From: Poa pratensis
Taxonomy: Eukaryota; Streptophyta; Magnoliopsida; Poales; Poaceae
Length of the DNA: 64,000 nucleotides
Assembly: GCA_947311845.1 (NCBI GenBank)
Contig: CAMZMU010000041.1
Location: 111,400,607-111,464,606, forward strand
Reading direction: 5' to 3'
Shown here: one piece after another, positions 1 through 10,613 of the stretch
How positions within the stretch are numbered: the first letter of the stretch is position 1
Layout of the letters: the number at the start of each line of letters is the position of its first letter
The notes under the pieces: generated by a model
What the model saw: the letters and a program-made list of their open reading frames with translations, nothing else
What the model was told of the DNA's origin: nothing
Database searches by the model: none
Position numbers and translations under genes: made by a program

Positions 1-129
1 CAGAAACCATAGTTGCTAGCACCTCCTAGACCCGAGTTGAGCTATGGGATCTAGCAACCCGCTGCTGTTTCCCCCTAGAATCATGTTGAGAGTCATGAAA
101 CATTGTAGAGATCTAGAGGGTTGGAGCCC

Positions 130-204
130 GATGGGATCTCACGAAAAACATATGTTTATCTAGGTCATAACCCCATGATGGGATCTCACACGAAAAACAT
201 ATGT
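130..204 (+). repeat. pair of short direct repeats
   Basis: A ~27-base motif (gatgggatctcac then gaaaaacatatgt) occurs at 130-155 and again at 177-204, the second copy with two extra bases (ac). No gene was recognised in 1-511. Confidence 0.7.
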
Positions 205-455
205 ATATTGGTTTACATAGTACAAGATATATATTTGATCAACACGACAACTCTTCCCAAAATGGCAATCAAAATGACCTACGTATTGCGCAGACGTTTC
301 CGAGCCTCTATTAATATATGGTATGATCCGATCTGGTTGATGAACTAGAGTGAATCCTCTACTTGGGAAAAGACCACATAATTAACATGATAGTCCTTAT
401 CTCCCCCATGTACCTTGCACAACTAGGTGTGGGAGCCGGGGAACTCTAGGCACCC

Positions 456-510
456 GTAGATCGATATGGTTTGTCCACGCTTGTGTAGATCGTTATGGTT
501 TGTCCAAGCC
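456..510 (+). repeat. pair of direct repeats just outside the CACTA element
   Basis: A 25-base motif (gtagatcg, one variable base, then atggtttgtcca) occurs at 456-480 and 485-510. The second copy ends at the CCC that forms the left target duplication of the CACTA element, so that element inserted at the edge of this small tandem repeat. Confidence 0.65.
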
Positions 511-767
511 CCACTAGTACATAACGACACATCGGATACCGCTCTATGGAAACGATATGAGTTAGGCGACGGAGCATCGCGATATCCCCCGCGTGCCCGC
601 ACTGGGCCGTAAGACAGGCCCACAATAAAGGCACCGGGTGAATAGGGAATACATATTGGCAACGAAGTTGCTTTTACCTCTGTTTCCGATATTTGCTCAT
701 CGCACACGGACATTTGCGAAATCTTCATTTGCCATAAGAAGCAGCCCGACAACCCGCTAACGTGGCA

Positions 768-773
768 TATAAG
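768..773 (+). promoter_or_regulatory. possible TATA box
   Basis: TATAAG lies 79 bases upstream of the ATG at 852, followed by a pyrimidine-rich leader typical of plant 5' UTRs. It would serve the decayed reading frame inside the CACTA element. This is inferred from position and sequence only. Confidence 0.35.
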
Positions 774-851
774 AACCCTGCGCCCTTGACTCTCACTGTC
801 TCACTTCCAACCCTAGCCGCCGCACAGTATCCTCTCTATCCACTGTCACGC

Positions 852-1373
852 ATGGCTTCCACTTCCGGCGCTGGTAGATCTACCCATCGCGGCCGTGGCC
901 GTGGTCGCCCCACACTCCGGGCCTTCACGCAGCACCAGCGTCAGCTGGTGTTGCAGGACGAACGTGCGGAAGACTCCAGCGCTCCGTCCCCTTCCGGCCA
1001 CAGCCGGTCAACAGGTCGCCACTGTATCCTCCGCCAGATCCGCCAGACATGCCCCGTCCTCGCTTTCGGAACCATCAGTCTTCATCCTCGTCGTCGTCCT
1101 CGTCCTCCGATGACGAGGAAGAGGAGGAGGATCGTGATCCGGAGATCGCGCGCCAACTCTCCCGTGCCGATTTTGAGCGCTAGGATGCCTAGCGTCGTCA
1201 GGGCGAGGCCGATCTGGAGGCAGCGGTCCTCCTCTCCGAGGCCTCGAACCAGGTCGAACACGCCGACGAGGGGTCTTCCAGTCAGACCTCCGGGCCACCA
1301 TAGCCCTCTCTTTATTCCCCGGCAAGGGCAAGGGGCTCGAGGTGGAGGCGCCGCTAGGGAAGGCCGGCGCTAG
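852..1373 (+). pseudogene. decayed coding-like sequence inside the CACTA element
   Basis: From the ATG at 852 the frame begins MASTSGAGRSTHRGRGRGRP, a basic Arg/Gly-rich start, and is open to 1373. Around 1075-1180 a different forward frame looks more protein-like: a Ser run followed by an acidic DDEEEEED stretch, ending at a stop near 1183. The open frame there reads only as low-complexity Arg. The simplest reading is a frameshifted remnant of an older protein with a basic head and an acidic Ser/Glu segment. It may be a captured host gene piece or a transposon accessory gene. The family was not recognised and no catalytic motif is visible. A possible TATA box is at 768. Confidence 0.35.
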
Positions 1374-1483
1374 CTCCGTCGCCGGCAGCGACGCTTAGCG
1401 AGCCCGCCTTGCCTATTGTAAGACCCAGTGCAGTAGATTAGGGTTTTTTATTTTGCACATATTTTTGCTCGTTTCAGTAGATT

Positions 1484-1710
1484 AGCTCTGTTCTAGTTGT
1501 AAGTAGTTAATTCTTTAGACATAGATCTGCTCTGTTTTTAGTAAGCATTGTTTAGACATAGATTTTAGCTCGGTTCTAGTTGTAAGTAGTTAATTGTTTA
1601 GACATAGATCTGCTTTGTTTTTAGTAGGCATTGTTTAGTCATAGATTTGCTCTGTTTTTAGTAGGCATTGTTTAGACATAGATTTTAGCTCTATTCTAGT
1701 TGTAATTAGT
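1484..1710 (+). repeat. AT-rich tandem repeat inside the CACTA element
   Basis: Units begin agctctgttctagttgtaag or close variants at about 1484, 1567 and 1687. They share the motifs tttagacatagat and tctgtttttagtag. Spacings are 83 and 120 bases, the second enlarged by an extra internal copy of the tttttagtaggcattgttta part. It lies between the coding-like remnant and the right end of the element. Confidence 0.75.
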
Positions 1711-2715
1711 TCTATTTTTCCTATAATGCCGATGATTAAAATAAGGTGACACCGTGTGATCCGGGGGTGGCGCTAGTTATCCTTGTGGTATGCACAAATA
1801 CACATCTTGTGCATCCTACTTGGCTCACTAGCTCCATCCCTGAAATGTGTGTCCAATCTAATTATGAGGCACAAGTACGGTGATTAAAATGTTGTCTTGA
1901 CTTTTCGTTGCCTAATATTATGTTGCATATAGAGATGAAGAAGCTTACCTCTTGAATTATTTCATCTCCTTTAGGGAGAGGAGGAAATCCGGAGACTATG
2001 CGGCGACCGTGAAGACGTGGGAGCGGGGCTCCGTCCACACGGTCCACTGAAGCCAGCGCCTCCAGGAGCAAGACTTTTGTGCAGTACTAAATAGGTAGAA
2101 GAAGACCACACAAGGAAGTTGGGCGAAGAGGAAGGTGACGAACCGGTGGCCATCAAGCAGGAGCCAGGGCTCCGTCGATGACGCAGCAGGCGTCACCGGC
2201 TTTTTTTTTGTTTCCTTTAGCCCTCATTACAAACGTTTAAAAACTAATCTCCGTATCTGATGTAAAGACTTTAGGTAACGATTATATATTATGCCCGTTT
2301 CCAAACTTATTGGAAACGATCAAAATCTCCGTTGCCATTGTGCGGCTTCACATCAGCAGCGGAGGCGGGGATACAGACCGTTTCTCCGTTTCCGATGAGG
2401 GTTTTGGCCCCGTTTTCGATGTGTCATTCTGTACTAGTGCCCGCATAATGGTATGGTCTAATAAGTACATAATTGTAGAAGAATCAAAACACTGATTTAA
2501 AGAAAAAAATTGCCACTATACCACTAGCGAAAACGGAGAGTTTCGAAAAAATAAAACACGAAAAAACCCAATGTTGATAAAATGCCATTGCAATCTTGCA
2601 TTTCATACCAAAATACCACTATGCACTAACTCAGACTAACACCCACACAAAAATACTTATGCCCTTACCGCTTCACACATCACAACTCTCTCATTTCCAC
2701 TTATTTCGAACAGAT

Positions 2716-2875
2716 TTCAACAGTTCAGTGGCAGCAATTCAACAACATTTCGACAACATTACAACAACATTCAGCAGCACTTTGACAACATTTCAACAAC
2801 ATTTTCATAGAATTTCAGCATCATTTATGCAGTATTTCAGCAACATTATTACAGCAATAACAACAAAATAACATC
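2716..2875 (+). repeat. low-complexity CAACATTT-rich stretch
   Basis: Imperfect repeats of caacatttc and caacaacatt run through this stretch. It is open in one frame (2596-2871), which would give a Gln/His/Thr-rich product. This looks like simple-sequence expansion, not a gene. The rest of 2440-3236 holds nothing recognisable. Confidence 0.6.
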
Positions 2876-3236
2876 ACATAATAGTGCAACATAGAGTATG
2901 ATAATCCCAGGCCCCAAAGATCGCCAAAAGGTCATTGTATTCTCTCAATTTTTAGAGATAACATAAGTGATAACCCATTGCGAACTATACTTTTCTTGTC
3001 ATCTCATTGACTTACAAAGCTAGGAGAAGATTGGCTTCTCAACTCCTTACGTGCCTATAAATAAACATATTTCCTGCATTTTAATTTGTGGCATTGAATT
3101 CTAGGTTGGCTAATAGTATCTAGATTCAGATTTAGAGCTTCATTTGATGGCGAACATAGCTAAAACAATATCAAAATTAAGGAGCATTCTGCAAAACCTA
3201 GAATCACCCAACCTAGAATTAACAAATCTTACTAGC

Positions 3237-3719
3237 ATCCAAAATTGAAAAGTTAGAGTCGACAGAACTCGAAACCGTTAACGGGGATGGAGCCTACCCG
3301 TCGACACGCATATATTTCGTGTATATAATTTGTTGAAAACGCGGGGACTTTTCTGCAAAAAATGACAAAATTCGTCAAATGTTTGTGCGAGTTTGGATCC
3401 AAAATTGAGAAGATGAAGTAGACAAAAATGGAAACCGTTCACGGAAATGGAGTCTACCCGTCGACACGCATACGTTTCGTGTATAGTTTTTTCATGTATG
3501 TAATTTTTGTATAATTTTTGTACTCGGGGTGCTCACAGGGCGCGAAAGTCTGCAGCCTTTATATATATAATATATGAGAAAAAAAAACTTGGGGAAAAAA
3601 TTTCAAAAAAAAAAAAAGAGCACTGTACCCCGAGTACTGTTCATAACTGTTCACGTGAACAGTACTCGGGGTGCTCACAGGCCGCGAAAGTCTGCAGCCT
3701 TTATATATATATAATATAT
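3237..3719 (+). repeat. block A of a duplicated ~480-bp unit
   Basis: This block recurs almost base for base at 4718-5196. It contains about 1.6 copies of a ~161-bp repeat (markers ttagagtcgacag, gaaaccgtt, cgtcgacacgcata, tttcgtgtata), then a homopolymer-rich tract, then two copies of a tactcggggtgctcacagg motif around a strong hairpin, and an AT-rich tail. The sequence on both sides of block A (cctagaat...caacctagaatta, near 3200 and 3739) is itself duplicated, so the block looks inserted. No coding potential was recognised. Confidence 0.8.
3627..3672. repeat. perfect inverted repeat / hairpin in block A
   Basis: Arms accccgagtactgttca (3627-3643) and its exact complement (3656-3672) flank a 12-base loop. 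A perfect 18-base palindrome, actgttcacgtgaacagt, lies at 3646-3663. The same structure recurs at 5105-5150. Confidence 0.85.
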
Positions 3720-4261
3720 GATTCAAGAATAGAAAACCTAGAATTCACCAACCTAGAATTAAAATCTTACTAACATGATTCAAGAACAAAAGCATGATTC
3801 AAGAATAGATCTAAATAGCCAGAAAATATCAAAATTAAGGACAAAATTTGCACGGCCAAATAGTATATATGTTTTTTCCACGAAAAATAAATGAGTTGAA
3901 AAGAAGAATTAATTATTCTTTAAAAAAAGAAGGATAACTAATTATGTATAAATGTACCTAAAAGTTAAAGTGCTAGCCAATTTAATGCATAATATTCATT
4001 CAAAAGTTTAGTTAAGGTGTCTGATTGAAGTAATTGTGATTACTACTCCTAAACAAATGATTGTACTAAAATTATGTCTAGCATTTGATGTCTAATACTA
4101 ATACAGAAGAATGGAAGACTGGAAGTGCCCCCCAGCAGTGGAAGATGGCGATATATGGATGTCTATAACTCTATACTAGTTGAATTCGGCGCGGCGACAC
4201 GCCGCACCCTTTAAGAGAAATTTTATGTATGAAATATTTTGTTATAATGACATAATAAATG

Positions 4262-4985
4262 TTGAAGGAAATTCGAATTTGACGAAATTCGTGAAATGTT
4301 TGCGTGAATTTGGATCCAAAATTGAGGAGTTAGAGTCGACCAAACTCGAAACCGATCACGGGGATGGAATCTACTCGTCGACGCGCATATGTTTCGTGTA
4401 TATAATTTTTGGGAAACTCGGGGGCTTTCCTGAAAAAAATTGAACAAAATTAGTCGAACGTTTGTGCAAATTTGGATCTAAAATTGAGGAGTTAGAGTCG
4501 ACCGAACTGGAAACCGTTTATGGGGATGGAGCCTACCCGCCGACGCGTGTATCTTTCGTGTATATAATTTGTTGAAAACGCGGGGATTTTTCTGTAAAAA
4601 ATTGGACGTAGTCTATCCATCGACGCGCATATGTTTCGTGTATATAATTTGTTGGAAACACGGGGACTTTTCTGAAAAAAATTGGACAAAATTCGCGAAA
4701 TGTTTGTGCGAATTTGGATCCAAAATTGAGGAGTTAGAGTCGACAGAACTCGAAACCGTTAACGGGGATGGAGCCTACCCGTCGACACGCATATATTTCG
4801 TGTATATAATTTGTTGAAAACGCGGGGACTTTTCTGCAAAAAAGGACAAAATTCGTCAAATGTTTGTGCGAGTTTGGATCCAAAATTGAGAAGGTGAAGT
4901 AGACAAAAATGGAAACCGTTCACGGAAATGGAGTCTACCCGTCGACACGCATACGTTTCGTGTATAGTTTTTTCGTGTATGTAAT
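4262..4985 (+). repeat. ~161-bp tandem repeat array
   Basis: The marker ggatgga followed by tctacccgtcgac-type sequence recurs at about 4363, 4525, 4768 and 4929, with spacings of about 162, 243 and 161. The long interval holds an additional truncated unit near 4607. Each unit carries gagtcgac, cgcatatgtttcgtgtat and a ctttcctg/cttttctg aaaaaat tract. Similarity between units is high but imperfect. No protein is recognised. Confidence 0.75.
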
Positions 4986-5196
4986 TTTTGTATAATTTTT
5001 GTACTCGGGGTGCTCACAGGCCGCGAAAGTCTGCAGCCTTTATATATATAATATACGAGAAAAAAAAACTTGGGGAAAAAATTTCAAAAAAAAAAGAGCA
5101 CTGTACCCCGAGTACTGTTCATAACTGTTCACGTGAACAGTACTCGGGGTGCTCACAGGCCGCGAAAGTCTGCAGCCTTTATATATATAATATATA
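4718..5196 (+). repeat. block B of the duplicated ~480-bp unit
   Basis: Near-identical copy of 3237-3719, including the homopolymer tract and the hairpin (arms 5105-5121 and 5134-5150, palindrome 5124-5141). It is continuous on its left with the 161-bp array, which suggests block A is a copy of the array's right end. Its right end runs into a TA-rich tract next to the inverted-repeat segment that starts at 5221. Confidence 0.8.
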
Positions 5197-5220
5197 ATAT
5201 ATATATAGGGAAATAGTGGG

Positions 5221-7928
5221 CTAACATGGGGTATAGCTGTGCATGTACATCCATCCATTGGATCATGCATAGAGAGCACGAAGAAGCAACGCGAGAGCAC
5301 ACAGACTTAACGGAACGGCGTCATACCCAGAGCACCCGATAGTCTTGAGCAGCCTGACCACCTCCTACCCCACTCGATTCTCTCTCGTTCATTCCCCACA
5401 TCAGACCAGATCCCACCACTACCACGATGCCCACCTTGCACCGAGCGAGCCCGGCTGCCCTAGACCGGGCGAGGAACCGTCGGCGGCCCTCCACCGCACG
5501 GGGAAGGAACTCGAGGCAGGAGGCGCCGCGGCCACCTTCCAAGGCGAACACGGAGAGGGAGGACGCGCTGCCTCGAGCTCGCAGGCTCGCCCATGCCTCA
5601 CGCTCGGCTGCGCGCGCCTGCTACGGTCGTTGGGGGTGCCGTCGACTGTTCGTTCAAGTACTGGCCACCGTGAGCGCAAGGCTCGTCAAGGGACACGCCG
5701 GCGGCCGGCGCGTGCGGGCAGGTTATTCGACCGGGCCTGCACGGCTGCACACAGCAAGTAGAGGCAGATTTGGGGTCTCCTGCTGTTTTGTAATCTGTTT
5801 TGATTCACGTTTTCTCCCCTTCCGATCTGGATTTTGCTTCACGGTTTGAGGGAACCATGTCCAGGTTCAATTTTTGGTACATGGTGTGTTCCTGATGCAG
5901 ATCCGAATTGTTCTGATCTTATATTTTCAGGCAGATCCAGTTCCTCTTTCTGATTTAATTTGCTTTCCTGAATAGTTTTGCTGATGATTTGCAAGCACGT
6001 GATCTTGGAAGGAAACCGAGTTGAAAACAGATATTGAGATGGGCGTGGTGCCCTTCTCTGTTGTTTTTTTGTCGACGGCAACGACGGTTTCGCTGTAGCT
6101 ATGGTATACCGTATACGGCTCAAAACCGAGTAGGAATCGCCAGATGAATGGGCTCCATTCGTTTTCTTGTGGCTGTGGCTACTAAATTCGATTTTTTTGC
6201 TTCTCTCCTGTTCGTGATAAGGGATGATAGAAATAAAATGGAGCATAGATGAGCTACCCAACTCTGTTATTGATTTGGTTTTTTTTGTTAATGTGTTGCC
6301 TTTTGACCTTTTCTGAAATTTTCTTGTTACCATTGTCACTAGATTTTCTGCAGATTTGTCCGAGAGGTAGCCTTCGGCGCTTGTGTCCCCATGCCGGGAG
6401 ATGAAAACGCGGCTCAGCACGTTGGAGCTAGCACCAAGCCGAGCGGCTGCATCGTCAGTCTCTTTTCTTATTTGCATTTTTTTCACAGCTTTTTAAGGAT
6501 CCATTCATGATGTGTTCCCGTACTTGTTGGAATTTATTCATCTACGTGTTCCCAATTTTGGGATCTTTTTGGGTCCGGTCTTTCTCATAAACTGGGTCGA
6601 ATTGCAGGAACGCCCTGCCCTCCTTCGAGAGGTTACTCGATTTTTTTTTGGATTTACAGGTGTACGTCGATCACTGTTAATTTTTTGAGTCGGCACTTGA
6701 TCTGCTGCTTAGACGGGCGACGACAGTTCTTCGTCCTGGAAGTCATATGCTGCTGCCGGTATGGCTGTAGCGCCTCTGGCTGGTGGCAATCAGTGCTCCG
6801 TCTCGCTGGCGACAGGGAGACGGCTCGCCAGCGGAGACGACGTGAGCAGGTGCTGGCACGCAAGGCGTCATCCAGGTTCTCAAGCGCCAGCGATTTTCTT
6901 CCTCCAACACGTTGTATATATTTGTGATCTTGGATGGAAATGGGACTTAAGACTGTACTTGATGCTTCAAATCAATGTATGGGCCTCCTTTTGAGTAACT
7001 CCATCCTTTCTCGTTTTGCACTATTGTGCTTGGAGCAGGGAAAGAAGCACAACGTGTTTCATGCATTCAGAGAGGTCCATGCTAAATTGATCTCTCTGTT
7101 CAGGCTACATCTCATTCTCGCGGCAGGGAATTAAGCACTTACGTTTCTTTTTTTTCAATTTATTTGTGCTTCGACGAGGTTTAGTTCTGCCACTTTATTG
7201 TAAGCGGGAACGGCGTTACACGGTTGGCTCTTCACCGATTCATTTACATGCAAATATATCCTTTTGATCCCACACTAGAGGTTCGCATTGTTGGAACTCT
7301 TTACTCTCTGTTTGACAATGCACCGTTTGACACCAATCATTGTCAAGCCAATGACGAGAAAATCACGGAGATCTTGCAAAAAAAAAAACGTATAGAATAC
7401 TTTTTCCACGGGAGCACAAAAAGAAAGTTCCTGATAATATGCTTTGATTTACAAACAGTTATAGGCGACGGACCACAGTTGTGTGAGCAGGCAGAAAACA
7501 AATCTCTATCTCTGAGTTTTTCTCCTTTCTATTTCCCCATTCGCGAGGTGAAAAAAATACCACGGATCCACCACCGTAACTAGAGTCATTTCTCCAAACC
7601 ATAGCCGTGACATTTCTCCAAACCATAGCCGTGACAAAAAAAAGACTCATGGTATCTATTAGCAAGAATAAATGACTGGACACCGCATCTACTCCACCAC
7701 CGTGACACAAAAAAACGATCATGGACTCTCCACCCCACAGGCAAAATCTGCACCGCAATAGAAAATTTGAATAATCAAGGCAACAACGGATACATCTCAT
7801 GCATGGCAGGACTCCGTTAACACTCGTGGACCCAAAGCCACACTATCCACTCCAGCCAAAAACAATGAGGTTGGATACTCTCCATATCTGACGGTTAGTA
7901 GGCCATGCATAGCTATCCCCCATGTTAG
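5221..7928. other. segment bounded by a 25-bp inverted repeat; possible transposon carrying gene fragments
   Basis: The 25 bases at 5221-5245 (ctaacatgggg then tatagctgtgcatg) match the reverse complement of 7904-7928 at 23 of 25 positions. Both repeats sit close to long TA-dinucleotide tracts. This resembles a DNA transposon of the kind that carries host gene pieces. However, the similarity does not extend far beyond 25 bp and no clean target duplication was found, so the class is uncertain. The interior holds GC-rich exon-like sequence at 5345-5860 and 6370-6900, AT-rich intron-like sequence, and a tandem pair of a 24-base motif (atttctccaaaccatagccgtgac) near 7589-7636. No intact protein was recognised. 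Confidence 0.45.
5345..5860 (+). other. GC-rich exon-like or 5'-UTR-like stretch, unidentified
   Basis: A sharp rise in GC content, with overlapping open frames on both strands, looks like a grass first exon or CpG-rich leader. None of the frames gives a recognisable domain. The sequence then shifts to T-rich, intron-like DNA from about 5790. It may be a captured gene fragment inside the inverted-repeat segment, or the start of a non-coding transcript. The coding strand is not certain. Confidence 0.3.
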
Positions 7929-7938
7929 CAAATCCACG

Positions 7939-7940
<2 letters not shown>

Positions 7941-7990
<50 letters not shown>
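7941..7990. repeat. (TA)n microsatellite
   Basis: About 25 AT/TA dinucleotides lie just outside the right inverted repeat of the 5221-7928 segment. A shorter TA tract lies at the matching left position (5180-5207). Confidence 0.9.
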
Positions 7991-8040
7991 GGGGTAATGT
8001 AGCGGGGTCAGAGCAGGGGGACCCACGCAAGGACCAGAAA

Positions 8041-9090
8041 TGAGAAGATAGGCGATGAAATGCTTTTGCACAAACATAATCAAACTTATGCTTCTGCTCT
8101 AGCTAGTCGTACGCTGCACTATATGACCAAACAAACTGTGGCATGCAGGACTGGTCCTATATTATATCATTCTATATGCATATGCATGGTGCAAAGTTAT
8201 TTAATTAGTTGCCCCTCTCTCTCTCTCATACATAGTTAGGCTAGTAACAAGACGAGCGCTTTTCATTGCTACTGGCACACACCATTTCTTTCAAGAAATA
8301 TAACCACTTCTGTCAAGAAAATACATAGCCATTATCTCTGTATCATCTATGAACTACGCTGCACTGATAAATAAAAAACGCACGCATTCTTTTCTTAAAC
8401 TCATACATAAAACTCGTGCATTCATTTCTTAAACTCGCACATAAAAACTCGGGCGTTCTAATGAAGTGTATCGGTGTATGTACTAATTATTTAGGGCGTG
8501 TGTTAAAGGACCTAGCTGGACTTCGTTAGTTAGTACTTGAATCAACTCTCCTTAGATCTCTCTTTTTCACACCTACTAGAGAAAGAGAAAGCCACGCACC
8601 AAATGACCAAAGTGCTAGCTAGTTATTAACCGATGACGTACTTTGGACTACTTTCGTCCAAGCATTTGAAAATATTTAGCTACTTTCCAACACTTGATTG
8701 TCCCTTTCTCTCGTTAGCGAAGGATCACTAGTACCAGTACTGTAAAGGTTAGGGGTTAGTCCAATCTTTCACCTTCCCTCACCTTTAATTTGTATCTGCC
8801 ATGTGCCCATGCATTAGTATGCTTTCTTCCAAAACCCACATATATGTATGCATGAGCTCACTTTTGTTACCTCATACACGCAAGCTAGCTTCACACATAT
8901 GCATCTAGCTAGATAGATAAAATTCAATGGTGACATCACCTTTAATTTGGCCTGACCTCTGCCTTTCTCCACAGTTGATTACATCACTGAGGACACGATG
9001 AGATCGATGCAACACAGAAACAGCAGCTTCAAGACCAGCTCTCAACCTCCCCGATCATCAACCAGGTAGATCGCCATCAGGTGGACGATC
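8041..9090 (+). promoter_or_regulatory. upstream region and leader of the GARP transcription factor gene
   Basis: This kilobase holds no reading frame of note. It contains a TC-rich run near 8216-8227, several AT-rich stretches and a short upstream reading frame just before the gene start. I could not fix the transcription start. No transposon signature was recognised here. Confidence 0.4.
8998..9069 (+). promoter_or_regulatory. upstream ORF (23 codons) in the leader of the GARP gene
   Basis: ATG at 8998 opens a 23-codon frame beginning MRSMQHRNSS and stopping at TAG 9067-9069, 21 bases before the main ATG at 9091. If the leader is unspliced here, ribosomes would meet it first and it could lower translation of the transcription factor. 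It is out of frame with the main protein. An intron removing it (an acag lies near 8970) cannot be excluded. Confidence 0.45.
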
Positions 9091-10439
9091 ATGGGGACAA
9101 GCAACAAGGGCAACGATGGGAGCTCAGCTGCAAGCAACGATGATAGCACGGTGGAGGAGGAAGGAGGCCAGGACATGACCAAGGCTGGCGACTCGTCGTC
9201 GTTGGTGCGTCCCTACGTACGCTCCAAGAATCCCCGCCTCCGCTGGACACCGGAGCTCCACCACTGCTTCGTCCGCGCCGTCGAGAGGCTCGGTGGTCAA
9301 GATCGTAAGCCCGTTAATCATTTTCCATGATCCTAGCTGTGTATGAACGGATCAAGATGTTAAATGCTTCATGTTAACATGTGTATAGGTGCAACTCCTA
9401 AGCTCGTTCTGCAGTTGATGAACGTTAGAGAGCTTAGCATAGGCCATGTCAAGAGCCATCTCCAGGTAATGAATTTTTTTAATCGTCTCTGCAAGTTCTT
9501 GTTTAATTAATTCCCCTTTGCATGCATGCATGATGCGATGATCGATCTTCAGATGTACAGGAGCAAGAAGATTGATGACTCGGGCCAGGGTATGTCGACG
9601 AATTCCTGAATTTTCAGTTCCTTGTTGTTCGTATGGATTCAGTATATTTTCCTCCTGATATGATCTGGTCGAATTTGTTCAGTCATCATAGGTCACTCTC
9701 AAGGAGGGGTACAACCCTACAACTTCACCCATCTTCCCTTCCATTATTGTCAGAGTGGTGCTGGTGCAATGTTATCAAGGTAGTTCATTGGATCCATTAA
9801 ATCCCCTGTCCTCTGCATCATCTATCAAATGCGCCCAGCAAAAAAATACTAGCAAAATGATTCATGTACTCATAGATTTGTTATATCTGACGGATTAAAC
9901 TTCTTGATTTACGGTCTAGGTTTGGCACTGCTCCATGGAGGAGGAGCTACCATCAACCATACTGGCTTCATGGCCGTTTTCTTGGATCAAAGGCCTACTA
10001 CTCAGCAGCAGCAGCAGCATCCCATCATGCCGAAACTCTCCTTCGCTCCCGTGCTGAACATGTATCAAGATCTGGAACTGCATCAACCAACCCAGCTTTG
10101 ATGATTCATGGCAGCTGTCCACCGAGAAATGACCATCGTCACACTCACACCATCAACATGCACCACCACGAAAGACAGCTGCCTCAGTCTGTCCCGACGA
10201 CGGCGTGCAACGATGATCGTAGCCATGGTGGCGATGATCTAGATCTCAGCCTGTCGCTCCATACCTGTGGGTCATGGGTGCCGGAGATGAAGAGGAGGAA
10301 AGAACAGGATGGTGAGTCTGGTGACGACGATCATCAGGTTGGTGGCGATGAAGAAGTGGAGAGCAGTACTGCCACTAGGCTGCCTCTATCTCTGTTCTCT
10401 CCTACTCCTGATACTCGATCGGAAGGTGAGTTGTGCTAG
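9091..10439 (+). CDS. GARP/G2-like MYB-related transcription factor with EAR repression motif
   Basis: Five exons give one frame of 314 residues: 9091-9304, 9389-9465, 9553-9589, 9683-9779 and 9920-10439. All introns are GT-AG and all phases agree. Residues 41-109 are the single MYB-like GARP domain: RPYVRSKNPRLRWTPELHH, an ATPKLVLQLM segment, the SHLQ signature ending exon 2 and MYRSKKIDDSGQ after it. This form is typical of the plant G2-like group that includes Arabidopsis At1g14600, At2g38300 and At2g40260, which act as nuclear DNA-binding proteins. Exon 5 adds a short Ala run, a His-rich stretch, and DLDLSLSL (about residues 248-255), an EAR-type motif that in other plant factors recruits co-repressors. 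A basic KRRK segment follows. The protein is therefore probably a transcriptional repressor. Targets cannot be read from sequence. No lesions were seen. Confidence 0.93.
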
Positions 10440-10613
10440 TGATCATACACTAGGTCTAGATGTTAAATGTGGATATAAGAGAGGAACGGATCAATAAGGT
10501 AGAAGGGAAAGTACTCTTGATCTCACCATATGATTTAATCAGTTGCAGTGTGGTGATATCTTGTGGTACTTACCCATAAATACTTATGTTGAGGATCGAA
10601 CATACCTATATGT

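Larger units (their letters stand above)
512..2439. mobile_element. non-autonomous CACTA (En/Spm-type) DNA transposon, complete
   Basis: The left end reads CACTAGTACATAACGACACA and the right end, read on the minus strand, is CACTAGTACAGAATGACACA, giving ~24-bp terminal inverted repeats with two mismatches. Three bases, CCC, flank it on both sides (509-511 and 2440-2442), the expected CACTA target duplication. At 1928 bp it is far too short for a TNP2-type transposase and none is visible, so it would need a transposase in trans. Inside are a decayed GC-rich coding-like stretch and a tandem-repeat array. About 100 bp of the right end is closely similar, in inverted orientation, to the CACTA end at 36557. 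Confidence 0.88.

Noticed and set aside
762..1373. 203-codon frame as a complete gene
   Set aside because: It begins at a non-ATG codon, the protein-like signal switches frame near 1075, and it lies inside a short CACTA derivative.
3237..4985. 161-bp repeats as a centromeric satellite
   Set aside because: Too few copies, and they are tied to a hairpin-bearing block duplicated next to genes. They fit a dispersed element better.
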